64,000 bases of DNA, taken from positions 64,735 through 128,734 of the forward strand of contig LUCM01011199.1 in assembly GCA_008360955.1 (NCBI GenBank), written 5' to 3'. The notes beneath the pieces are model-generated. The model made no database searches and was not told where the DNA came from. It saw only the letters and a program-made list of their open reading frames with translations. Shown here piece after piece: positions 46,255-57,299 of the stretch (position 1 is its first letter; the number at the start of each line of letters is the position of its first letter). The DNA comes from Fasciolopsis buskii. Lineage: Eukaryota > Platyhelminthes > Trematoda > Plagiorchiida > Fasciolidae. The position numbers were made by a program, and so were the translations under genes.

Positions 46255-46771
46255 ATAATTCACCATGTGATATCATCGCTCAACTCACCATAAAGAAACC
46301 ATGGAAGCTGTTTAATCCTTGTCAGGAATCATCAGCAGTGCATATGGACCGCGCCCGAACTGGGACGCGAACCCGCGAAGAACGATTCTGAGTCGAACGC
46401 CTTAGCCATTACGCTACCGGGCAGGCTGTGAACGGTTTGTTCAACTTCACCATCTGATGATGCTGCACCTATCTGTCACCGATTCGCACGCTTACTCTCC
46501 GCTAGCTCAAGCGATCGACCCCTACTGATAGATGACTTTTCTACAGGTAGCAACATCATGTGGTGAAGTTGAACAAACCGTTCACAGCCTGCCCGGTAGC
46601 GTAATGGCTTAGGCGTTCGACTCACAATCGTTCGTCCCGGGTTAGCGTCCGAGTTCGTGCACGGTGGATATGCGCCTCTGATGGTTCTTAACAAGGATGA
46701 AACAGCTGTACAGTGCTTCCATGGTTTCTTTATGGTGAGTTGAGCGATGATATCACACGGTGAATTATTTC
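46255..46771. repeat. fold-back pair of tRNA-headed repeats
   Basis: The left arm, about 46255-46465, is an imperfect reverse complement of the right arm, about 46548-46771, with roughly 80 bases between them. Each arm includes a tRNA-like unit (46353-46422 minus; 46591-46660 plus) starting GCCCGGTAGCGTAATGG (box A) with a GGGTTCGCGTCC box B (GGGTTAGCGTCC in the right arm). It also has a tail ending in GAGTTGAGCGATGATATCACA. Homology continues about 50 bases upstream of the tRNA-like start (GAAGTTGAACAAACCGTTCACAGCCT split across both arms), so the arms are larger than a bare SINE. Confidence 0.85.
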
Positions 46772-46779
46772 ATGAAAAC

Positions 46780-47872
46780 TAGATATCCTGCATTTTTTCG
46801 ACGTGGAAGAATTAGGCACCAGTGTACAACATACTAGGGGAAAACAAGTCGGCGACCAGCTGTACTAAGAGAATTTCAATTGGAACTTAGTTGCGTCAGT
46901 CAATGTGCAAATCATTTGAGAATTCACAAGATGGCTAGCAAACTCATTATCAACGACTTGCACGCATCTCGTTACATTTCAATAGGTGGGGAGAATCTTG
47001 AGCTGTTGAACTAGTCATAAAACATATGAGTAGGGAAAAGGAATGGTGATGTTCCACGCGTAACCCCAAAACGGATTTGTCTATTATCAGTTGCTGCTAT
47101 GGGATAGCATTCGTCAGCCACACAACGAGGCGCTTGTTTTAACACATCCGTGAACATGACCCTGCATGATTGAGCACTAGAACAATTAAGTGTTGCGGAG
47201 CTTGGAAACAGCAGCATATCATGCGACCTATTCGATATCAATTTCCTCTCCTTCAGATTCAGTGGGTTTCATTCTCGGCCGGACAGTGTTGAAAAATGGT
47301 GCAGTAATATTACTGCACCTTTATCCCAATGTGCCACTTTGTGGCAAATCTTGCCTTGCCAACTTCGTCTTCTTCGTGTTGATTTTTACACTGATCACAC
47401 TTGGCACGGGCCAGTCACAACACAACTGTGAAGCGAACTTTTCGAGCCACGTGTAAGATCCGTCGAGGTTGGCAGTGTAAGCTGTCGCAGTCAGTGTTCA
47501 CAATTCCCTAGTGTCCACTCAAAAACAAGCTTTCATTGCTCTTCAACTCTCATGGCCCACTATTCATCCCGAAGCAAAGTATAAACTAGGCAGTAGTTGA
47601 CACGTGTTCATCCGCTTTCGGGTTATTCACAGAGCACCACCAGTCCTTTTTCCACCCTTATCTCTATCTGGTTAACCCAGCACCTTAAATCTTTGCCTAG
47701 TATATTTTGTTGTAACAGCATGAGTTCGAATCAATCAAAGTAAGCTTGTTCGTGAACATGTTAGCTCTACCTGCTCAGGGAGCGCATCAGATAACGCAAA
47801 GGCCAATTCACCGTATGGGCTCAGTTATAGACAACCAGAGGAACGACGGCTTCTCCTAGGCCATGATTTGTA

Positions 47873-47914
<42 letters not shown>

Positions 47915-48560
47915 CTCACGAACAGACCGACCGCCCTAGAAGCACGAGCAAAAGGCCGGATATGAATCGGATCCTAAATGGGACCAAAAGAGTGACTTCC
48001 GTGTGAGTGTGCACCCTAATGCAAGTGACGTGTTTCGTGAAGTTACAGTGACAAGGTGAGGACAATAAGGGTGGGGAAAGACGTGCACAAATGAGATCTG
48101 CTTTATATCACCACACAAACGTTAACCAGAACAAGGGTCGTGGGTGTCAGTCCGAACTAATATTGGCCGAGCCAATTACGTTATGTTGCGTGCGTCGGAG
48201 CCCCAAGCGAATCAACGCATGCAACAGGCCATAGCGAGAGAGGCGGAAGTGACAACAGGGCTTAGGGTAACAAAGGTTCAGTGTAGATGATGGGACAAGA
48301 ATCAAACGTGATTTTGAAGAACAGAATAAACATTATTCACAGCACTTTTGATTGAATTTTTCCCCGGCAGGATGTACAGCACTCGAGCCAACATTAATTG
48401 AGTGCACCAACCCGCCCCCCCAACTGCAGAGGATAGGAATCAAAGGACCGAGGGCTTGGCCATCGCAGTCTCTTGATTTACCTGCATCGAATTATGTATT
48501 CTAGAACTACGTAAACTCCCAACATTGGGACACTAGGCCGAGAACTTTCGATGAAATCAA
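46780..48560. other. no gene recognised; contains a GT microsatellite
   Basis: Frames at 47190-47456 (plus) and 47011-47241 (minus) lack motifs. A GC-richer stretch at 48130-48290 has no copy in the window. Confidence 0.3.
47875..47912. repeat. (TG)n microsatellite
   Basis: About 19 uninterrupted TG units. Confidence 0.97.
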
Positions 48561-48889
48561 GGTGGAAGACGCGACAGTGTGTCAAGCGATTTCGACGTCC
48601 GCATCTGGAGGCTGCTTTAAAGTTCACCAATATTCACCGCTAGTTGTACTGAGTTCAGTCGGTCCTCTTGATTACGGCCTTAATCAAACAAAAACGATCA
48701 GCTATTCTGTCGGAAGTAAACTAAATTCAGTTTTACTTTTCATGAACGATTTGCGTAGACCTGCTCAGACCTGCTCAGACCGAAACTTATTGTCCGATTT
48801 CCTTTCCTTTGTCCAGCATACTGTTTGTTCTTCATTTCAGACACCAGTCCCACCGGTTTTCGCAAGGTTCACGACACCAGATACTATTC

Positions 48890-49118
48890 ACCAATGTTGT
48901 AAAGACTTCGAAAGAGAAATTCAAACCAACCATTGACATTTCCCTCTTTACAATCAAAAATTGTAAAACCTCCCTTGAGAGCGACTATCTATGGTAGTCT
49001 CGACGTTGACGAAATGCATCTACCAACAACGCTGTTATTGACGTCATATCATTCACAATAAAAACCAATACATGGCGCATCAATTTTTCGACATACTCCT
49101 TACGTCATTTGGTCCTTG
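48890..49118 (+). repeat. delta repeat start plus PLE-type terminal repeat, copy 2
   Basis: 48905-48950 matches the beginning of the delta repeat (GAGAAATTCAAACCAACC). At CCCTCTTTACAATCAAA it passes directly into the terminal repeat 48951-49118, showing that the two modules belong to one element family. The hammerhead-like core is at 48973-49010. A BEL/Pao element begins within a few bases of its end. Confidence 0.7.
48973..49010 (+). ncRNA. hammerhead-ribozyme-like motif in PLE terminal repeat, copy 2
   Basis: CTTGAGAGC, then GACTA / TAGTC as a perfect 5-bp stem II around a short loop, then TCGACGTTG where intact motifs have CGAAACGTTGG. Degenerate core; assignment by position in the repeat. 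Confidence 0.4.
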
Positions 49119-49122
49119 TTTA

Positions 49123-52100
49123 CAAAGAATTGAAGGCGTGTTTTCTTGTTTGAGGTGCGCACACATGTCGACCCAGTGCCTCTTGTCAGAATCATGTTTC
49201 AGCCTCGGTTGTCGAAGGAGGCACCATCCATTAGTGTATGATGGGAGTGAACAATTTACCTGCCAGAATATGTCCAACATGGATAGTGCGTGGCACTCAC
49301 TGCACAGCTGTCGCAAAGCCAGTCGATCAGTCACCCGACTAATGTGCTGCCGCCCTAATATCCCAATCTCGTATTTGCCTGGGTGTTCTACCAGTGCAAA
49401 CTGAAGGACCAAAAGGTTGCGTGGACTACTGGCTACGGGGTCAGATGTGACCGTCGTTCGGAGGGACTTTTTATAGTTAGTAGGCCTCAGGGTCTCCCCT
49501 GCCTTGTTGTCAATTTCCACCGTTAACGGTACGACAACACGGGATTCCGAAATTATTGAGTTGATGTTAACTACATTTTCAGGGAACGAATGCATATATG
49601 TCGAAAGAACGTTCTACGTGGAAAGCCTGCCGATCCAGTCTGAGAGATACTGTCCTGATGCTGGCTGACGTACTTTCGTGGCCTCATCTACGGTGCCTCG
49701 CGAGGCATCAACTAGCGGACGTGAGAGTGGGGGGCCTTAGACGGGCGGACGTCCCTGAAGCACATTGCGCCTTAGGACAAAGTTTCGATGAACGAAAACT
49801 GCCCTAGACCATTCGGAAGCTGTTAGGCTGGACTATAATTGGGCCAGTCGATCAAGGTGTGTCCAGGGGTAGGAACATAAATCATACTGAAGCAGAGGTA
49901 GATTCACTGACAAAACAGCTCCATTTAGTTTACGATAATGTGTTTAACGACGATGGCTATTGGAGGATCGCTCATTCGGCTGAAGACGAAATGGCTATGA
50001 AAATGGCCACGGAACCCATAACCTTGAAAGACGGTCATTAGGAAATTGGCTTACCCAGACGAGATGCCTCAATGAGACCGTTGGATAATCGCGTGATCAC
50101 AAGAGAAAGGCTGGTTGGTTTAAACAAAGGATTTTTACGGGACCAGGAATTCTTTGTCATACATTTAAATATAATAAGGGGGTATCTTAGTGAGGGTCAC
50201 GCACAGATAGTCCCTAATGAACCCCTAAGAAAGACTATGAGTCAAGATGGTACCTATCACATCACGCCTTCACGAACCCTAAAAAGCCAACCAAGTTGAG
50301 TGTCGTTTTCGACTGTGTCGCAAAGTTTCAGGCTAACTGCCTGTATGACTACTTGCTGCAAGGACCGGACAGGACAGCCAGCCTGGTGGGAGTTTCTCCG
50401 ATTCCGAAAGCATCCTGTTGCAATGGGAGCGTGCATTGGGGAAATTTTGATGTCAACACGAGTGCCAGTAAGAGAAAGAGGTGTCTTGAGGCTCTTTAGG
50501 TGGGAGAGTGATCAGCTGGATGGCAACCCCGTTGAACAACACGACATCTTGTCCGTTGGGCGCGACCTCATCTCCATTTTTGTGCTAAATTTGTCCCACG
50601 CCGGACCGCAACTGACTGGGAAAACCGGGAAGAAAAACATCACTAAAGCGGTGCGAGATCATTTTTGCGTTGACAACCGCCTTATGTCTCTGCCAACTCT
50701 TCACGACGCAAAGATGTTCGCAGTTCAAATCAGTAAATGCAGGTTTGCGACTGCGTAAGTGGGTATGCAGCCATAAAGAAGTACTTGAAGTTATTCCAGA
50801 ATCTGAGCTGGCTCGCTCTACTTTAGAAGTCGAAAATTCCGTATCAGGACCAGAAAGAACCTTGGGCTGTTTTCGCCCTTCATTGTGCGTGGTAAAGCAA
50901 TGTTCCAGCAATCATGTTGCGAAGGGCTAGAATTGGACAAACTGATTTGAGAAACAACTGAGACGTTGGAACTAGTGGTTACGAAGCATGAGAATGCTCG
51001 GAACCCTAGAAATCCCTCGATATGTGCGTAACTTCGCCACCGTAGACGGCGTGATCAAGCTTCATGTATTCCGCGATGATCCCGAGGTCGGTTATGAATC
51101 GGTCGCATACATTACAGTCGTCTCCAATGCTTCTCTCCCATATTGTAAGCTGCTGTTCTCCAAATCAATAGTGGCTCCTCTAAAGACGGTAAACTTCCCT
51201 TGACTGTAGTTGACCGCAGCAAGTCTAGCAGTAAGAATTGATGAAGGGGTACGAATTGTGTTCGACAAGACGTACTTCTGAACCAACTTCTCCGTTGTCC
51301 TGCACTACACTAAAAAACAAAATGAGACTCAGCATCTATATAGCCAGTTGGTTAGCAGAAATTCACAAGTGGTCCAAGCCTTGTCAGTGGCGTAACTTAA
51401 GATCGGGAGTGAACCCTGCAGACTTGGTGTCGAAAGGCACCACCTCACACGAGGATACAGAACAGTGGTTCGTTAGGCCACAGTTATGAATGAAGCACAT
51501 TGACCAACACTTCCGGAGATACAGCCGCCCTTAGATATCAAGCTAAAGCAGATATCGGAGAAAATTTGCACGACGTTAGAGGATAACCCGGTGGAATCAC
51601 TTCTCGCCAGGTACTCGGATTTGTTTCAAATGCTGAGATCCGTAGCTTGGCTTATCCGTTTTAAAACTTACCTTAAGATGAGAGCAAGTAGACGCCCAGG
51701 AGAGACGCTAACCGTGGGGTCCTTGATGTTGATGGATATATCAAGAGCAAAAGAAAGCGTCATTCGCATCGCACAAAGGCAGATCTACAGGATAGGGCTT
51801 GAAGTACTTCAAAAAAACGAACGACAAACAGGTTCTTGGTAGCCAGTCTTTTCCGCCGACAATAGCCAAACTTAACCCAACTGTACTCAACGGATTCATT
51901 TGCGTTGGTTGCCGACTGAACTACTTCAATCAATGTGAAAGTGTGAAACACCCCGTTATCCTTCCCTGATCCCACCGTACTCCGCTACTATCATGTCCTA
52001 GAAGTGTATATAGGAACATCTCAGGTGCTGGAAACAATCCGCAGAAGATTCTGAATAGTATCTGTCATCTCGGATTGTCGTGATTACTGATACTCCAACG

Positions 52101-52560
52101 ATTTACTCATTTTCAGGGTCAGTCCTCGCGAAATGCCGCCAACTACATACAGGAGAGACTGGTTCGGCAATGGGGACACACTAATCCCCTAGCGTTCGTG
52201 TTTTGAGAGCGATGGGCCAGGGAATATCCTCCATTTTTACAGAAAAGACAAAAGTGGATAAATCGGAAACGCACATTTAGATCAGGTGATGTGGTAAATT
52301 CTTTTTCCCGGGAGTTTTACCACTAGGTGGGTAGCCGATCGGGGTCAACGATGACAGGGAACAATCAGACGGCGGCCTAGTTAGAGCAGCGACCGTACCC
52401 CCGTTGAAGGATTCGCACGAGGAGATGTCAGAAGGTTTTGTCTCACAGAAGAGGGCCAGGATACTTCTGGCATTAGTTCATCAGAGAGCTCTGCTTAGAG
52501 GGGAGGCGGGCCTTCGGGTCTGCCGAACAGGGAGGGATCACCGAAAACTGAGCCACATAG
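49123..52560 (+). mobile_element. BEL/Pao LTR retrotransposon, nearly complete but decayed
   Basis: Plus-strand order: a gag-type zinc knuckle CLRCAHMSTQC with GCRRRHHPLVYDG following (about 49145-49245), then a long linker (DSAWHSLHSCRKASR, CSTSAN); the protease and its flank (WPHLRCLARHQLADV, DVPEAHCALGQSF, 49675-49790); and the NHTEAEVDSLTKQLH / SAEDEMAMKMATE bridge (49880-50020). The reverse transcriptase starts at VVFDC (50302) and YLLQGPD, with FCVDNRLMSLPTLHD near 50665-50705, where the catalytic YVDD has become CVDN. RNase H spans about 50995-51480 (KLHVFRDDPEVGYESVA, CKLLFSKS, LAEIHKWSKPCQWRNL, SGVNPADLVSKGT). The integrase zinc region is near 51870-51970 (LNPTVLNGFICVGCRLN, CESVKHPVILP), and its C-terminal domain near 52270-52480 (RSGDVV, DGGLVRAATV, GDVRRFCLTE). 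Many stops and frameshifts. No flanking LTRs were recognised. Confidence 0.88.
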
Positions 52561-52683
52561 CTAAACAACATCGCTCAGTAACCGCAAACAAATAAGAAGC
52601 AGGGAAACCGTAGGGGAACCGATGGAGACCAGCCACACTTAACGGCGCGTAATGATAATCCTGATCGGATTTTGAGGCCGGTG

Positions 52684-52880
52684 TGAAGAAATCGGAAGAG
52701 AAATTCAAACCAACCGCCGACAGTTCCCTCTGTCCCCTTACGTACCATCCACTCATTACTAACTGCCTTCTCTGGAACATACCCCGTTTTTTGTTTTATC
52801 GCATCAGTTTGATTTTACCGTTAACACACCGTAGACTCTTGTCATTGCCACGAGTGTGGGTTTGCCGCTGGATGAATTTT
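52684..52880 (+). repeat. dispersed repeat family delta, copy 3
   Basis: Long match to the reverse complement of 41455-41665 (see there). It starts within about 125 bases of the end of the recognisable BEL/Pao sequence. Confidence 0.7.
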
Positions 52881-53229
52881 GACGCTCTTTGGCGTTCATG
52901 TGATTTGTTGTCACAAAGCAGAGTAACAGGGCCCGAAATGAAGACTGTTGAGGTTTGATTATTGTGCATAATTAATTTGTTCCAGTTGGTACCGTAGCAG
53001 TTTGGATCCGCCTTTGTTTTGTTTACGGTCAATTTGGTCGTTATGAGTCGCTCAACTATGTGCTCGAGGAGCATACAATTTTCATCGAGCCGGCCAACTC
53101 ACAGAGCTCGTAAATTTGCTGTCATTTTCTTGGTAGTTCCTGTGACAGCGAGATCTGCCTATCTGTCTCGCATTCTGGACAAGACTGATGATTTATTGTA
53201 CGAAATTCAGACGGGCTTGATTTTTTAAA

Positions 53230-53375
53230 CATCAGCTTGTAGCCAGTCTATCGAAAAATCGATGCGCCGTGTGTTGGTTTTAATTGTGAATGAGATAATA
53301 TTTATAACCCATCGTTGTTGGTAGATGTAATGTGCCAACGTTTTGACTGCTGTGGGTAGTCTTTATCAAGGCAAG
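53230..53375 (-). repeat. PLE-type terminal repeat, copy 3 (inverted)
   Basis: Reverse complement of the blocks listed for 46040-46202 (GGCGCATCGATTTTTCGA, TTCACAATTAAAACC, CATCTACCAACAACG, then the hammerhead-like core and CTTGCCTTGATAAAG...). Opposite orientation to copies 1 and 2. Confidence 0.7.
53335..53372 (-). ncRNA. hammerhead-ribozyme-like motif in PLE terminal repeat, copy 3 (best preserved)
   Basis: On the minus strand: CCTTGATAAAGAC, a GACT/AGTC stem with ACCCACAGC between, then CAAAACGTTGGC. It differs from a canonical CUGAUGA...GAAAC core at few positions, and is the closest of the three copies to the form known from Penelope-like elements. Confidence 0.45.
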
Positions 53376-53379
53376 TTTT

Positions 53380-56300
53380 ACAATCAAATGATTCAAAATC
53401 GTGCATTTCGCTGGAGCGGCGACTATGATGGAACGAGGGTGGGGTTCGGTTTATCACTAGAGATTGACTACATTGCATCTTCTCAATGCCACCGTTTCTG
53501 TGTTTGCTATTGGTTTGTCGCATTTTGCGGCAAACAGTGCCAAATCTCTAGCCCGACACTGTTGAGCACATGTACTGGGGAAATTAGGAAGTGTGACAAT
53601 TTAACTTCGCACCTTTGACGCGCAATTCAGGAGCACTACAGCTCAAAGATCATCAACACGCCATTTAGACTGGGAAATCGCGCTCTGTCATCATGCGTCG
53701 TTAGCATTCTGTATTCTCGTGTCACAATAAGCGTCATATTATTGTTTTGAGTTTAAATATACTTTATAATTACTTGTACAAGTCGCATAGGATCGATGTT
53801 GCTTTGTTTGGCTGCCTGGACTTCTGAATATACTTTCCACATACAAAACTTCAGTTTAATAGATCAAACTAACTCTCGTAAATCACCAAACTAGAGTCTA
53901 CCCTGTCTTGAGTTTATCGGTGGTGGATATTCATCTCCGAACCGAGGGTTTGATCTCGGGCCTCTAATTAGTATTTCGTGTGTACTGCCATAATGCCTCC
54001 GACTTCCGTTCAGACTAATCAGAATGGCCAATATTGTGCAACTTTCACCAACACATGAACCGACGTACTTTGCGATTTCGTAGTGCACATGAAAGCCGGT
54101 GTCTGGGTGTATTTAAGAGAGGTTTGCCAAATAGGTTTTGTATATATTTGACTTTTTATACCAATTTGATGTTGTTTTGTTCGCCAGTACGTTTACTTCT
54201 ATCATTCGGTTGTTGGTTTTCGACGCATTTATGCTAATTGGTGATCTCAGTTGACATAGTCTTCAGTAATGCGACCAAACTGATAGAACTGCCCGATCTT
54301 TTCAACATCATTTTGACTTGAATACTTGCTGTCTTGTCAACGTGTACATTTTGCCAGTTCCCTTCTTCTTCAACCTATTGAGATGCCTAATTTCGATTCT
54401 TGTGCACGGTTGACAGCTTCGTGTTTTCAGTGTTTTGAGGCGATCGTTCAGTAGTGTGATTCGACAGTGAATAGAAGTTTTCGTCTGTGATTTATTGTTC
54501 GAGCTGGCTGTTTGTTTTGAAATATGCTTTTGCTAGTAAGAAACCCGAGATCGTAGTGCTTTGTGCTTTGGCCGGCAAATGAAATCTCCCTGTGTGTGTG
54601 TGTGTGTGTGTGTACATGTCTAGACAAAACGTTTTTGCACATCACCATCTCTTATTTTTCTACTCAAAGCGTAACAGAAGAGACGAATGTGACATGTAAA
54701 CAAAGGAAATGTTTAGTAAGTTGTCTAAGTAAAAAAACGCGGAGAATAAAAGAAAACAAATGAGTGAGGGACGAATAACGCTACTTGAGCTCAAATGCAA
54801 CCAACAAATATAAGATGAACCTATATAGATTTTTATTTTATTCATGTGTAAATGCAATTTATAATAATCTGTGTGCATTTGATGAGACTTAATTCAGATG
54901 ACTAGATCTGCGAGACAAGAACTGCAAAATCGGCGTCATCAAACATCGCATACTTTTCGTGCGTACACGTAGGAAAGACGAGCGACAGAAATAAGCCTAA
55001 TCTGGTGTAGACATCCCAACGCATTGTCGAACATCAAAATATGTTTATTCCGTAGTTATTCTCTTGGCCGAACCCGACTGACAGTAGCGGATTTCTCCCA
55101 AGTCATTTCTCAATCCTGCCCTGAGTCGAACATTATTTGGCTTTCTTGTACCGGTTCATATTTGTCATCCAGATTTGCCGTATTCCAAAGTGACGACATT
55201 AGACTACAAGATCACGCTTTATCATTATTTATTTGGCGGATAAATGGTTGATCGACAGTGAAATTTAATTGCAAGAAGAAAAGAGAGATTTCGTTGACTG
55301 ATTGAAACGGGAATATCTGTGGTCATTAGACCGTTGGCACAAACTACAAAATCTTGCCAAAAGACGGGCCAACTTGTGAACAGTTGTTTTTCAAAGAAAC
55401 CTGAACGCACACTGATTGTTGATTTGATAGCCGAATGCATTGACCACTGCCCTGGTTGTCAGTATCGTCGATTTAAAAAAAACAATTGCAGACGTTAGGC
55501 AAGTGTGTAGTTTTGGTACAGGGCGAGCAACTCGCACCACCAGTGAAGACGTTCGTGGTAGTGGTTATTGCGCCATCAGTACCAGGTCAGTGTAATACAG
55601 GCAATTCACCAACCTAGCCCTAATGTTGTAGATTGTTGTTATTTCGTAAGACGAAAAGAAAATATGTCTGCTTTGGCTTCGATTCGTCAATCGATCCTCT
55701 TTGTCTTTTGAACTCTATGCCCGGTTGCCACTTATCCCAGTGAGAAAAATCAGGTCGAACAAATACAAAAGTTCATTCATTCGTCGTGATCACACGTACT
55801 GATGGATTCATTTGCTAGTTAGTTCGGTCCATCAACATTTGCTGGTTTTCTCACGCGGCATTATCACCCAAATTATCGATTGGCATAATCAATGCGATGT
55901 CACCGTAGTTTTTGATCTCTGACCAGGATAATAGTCATGCCGAACCAATACCCAGTGCCCTTACAGTAACACTGGTGATAATTACGTCTCTTAAATTCCT
56001 CTAGAGGTATCTTTGGAAACATGACCGATAACAACAGTCTTCAATCCGACCAATGGCCTACAAACTCGTTTAGTAAATCGCGGATATGAAATAAAAGAGA
56101 AAGTATATCGTTCGCGAAACGCAACTGCTCATTCTCCAGAGTGTTGGTACTCATATGAATCTAGGATCGTTCAAACTATCTTCCTAGTTTAATACCAGTG
56201 ATCATTTACCTTTGGTCTTCACAATTATTCACTTTAATCGTGGTACTGTTGTTGTCATAGTCTCGCCAAGCATTCAGTTGAATTTAGGTAGATGCGATGG

Positions 56301-57140
56301 ATGTTCCACATTCTGTTACGCTACCTATTTTGCTTGGCTTTCGGGTTTAAAGACGGACATGAAAATAGCCCAAACGAATCCAATCCATCGACCGTCAAAA
56401 GAAATGACACTATAACATGTGCGGAACGAAAAGCATAAATCATCAGAGTACTTCTGAAAGAGCGAATGAGCTGTGAAAATATACAGCACACGATGCAACG
56501 GGTACGGATTTATGCACCAAGTGTACGGAACAGTAATCTGATACAGTGTAAGTTCGAGAAAAAGATTGAGACCAGTCATCTGTTCGAGTTCAGGAACAAA
56601 ATGAAAGTGATCTGACTTTCATGACAAAATTCTTAGGTGAATAGGTAAATTGCTCGAAATAAGGATCGATGAAGAGTCAATGGACCCAGGAAACTAGAGA
56701 CAATCAACCGATCGGCTTTTGATCCGAACAGACCAAAGTATGTCATATGATTAAAATGAATGAACGACACTCGTATTTCTCGATCCAATGTCATTTGATT
56801 GTTTTTGCTTGATAAAGCACTAGAAACGAAATGAATGATAGAAATGAATAAAATCGGCAGTTGTGATATTTCACTTTTAAAACTGCAAACGAGACCCGCG
56901 CGCATACGCACTGACGAAGGAAAGCGCGATCACACTCGACCTGTTGGGATCCTCATCAAGACAGCCTGGAATTTTGCACAATCTAAAAACAGGCATATGT
57001 CTTCCCAGGATATAATCGCTTAAATGGAGAATTCCCATGTAAGTGAACAGGCTATGTTTCCGGTGATTTTCACTGTAAATGGCAGTGTTCAGAGTATTTT
57101 ATATTAGTAGAACTGGCCCTGGTTTGCTTCAAACGTTTGA
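53380..57140. other. long stretch without recognised genes
   Basis: Only short frames, none with motif or splice support (for example 55024-55251 plus, 56325-56579 minus). It contains a (TG)11 tract at 54591-54613. No repeat shared with the rest of the window was noticed. Confidence 0.35.
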
Positions 57141-57156
57141 AAAATCCCACAGAACA

Positions 57157-57289
57157 CATTGAGAACAACACAACGTGGCGAACAAGCTCGTTTTCAGTTA
57201 TTCGTATTCATGCCAATACATAACACTAAATGGCATGAATACGAATAACTGAAAACGAGCTTGTTCGCCACGTTGTGTTGTTCTCAATG
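57157..57289. repeat. perfect 59-bp inverted repeat (hairpin) with 15-base loop
   Basis: 57157-57215 and 57231-57289 are exact reverse complements over all 59 bases. The spacer is ATACATAACACTAAA. The arm (CATTGAGAACAACACAACG...CGTATTCATGCCA) resembles 44627-44690, downstream of the PLE ORF (shared GGCGAACAAGCTCGTTTTCAG, TATTCGTA or GATTCGTA). Shared bases upstream (GAAAAATCCC / GGAAAATTCC) extend the homology on the left side only. Confidence 0.97.
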
Positions 57290-57299
57290 AGAACTGCCC

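Noticed and set aside
49080..49595. 171-codon minus ORF
   Set aside because: Antisense to the zinc-knuckle and protease part of the BEL/Pao element, which has clear sense-strand motifs.
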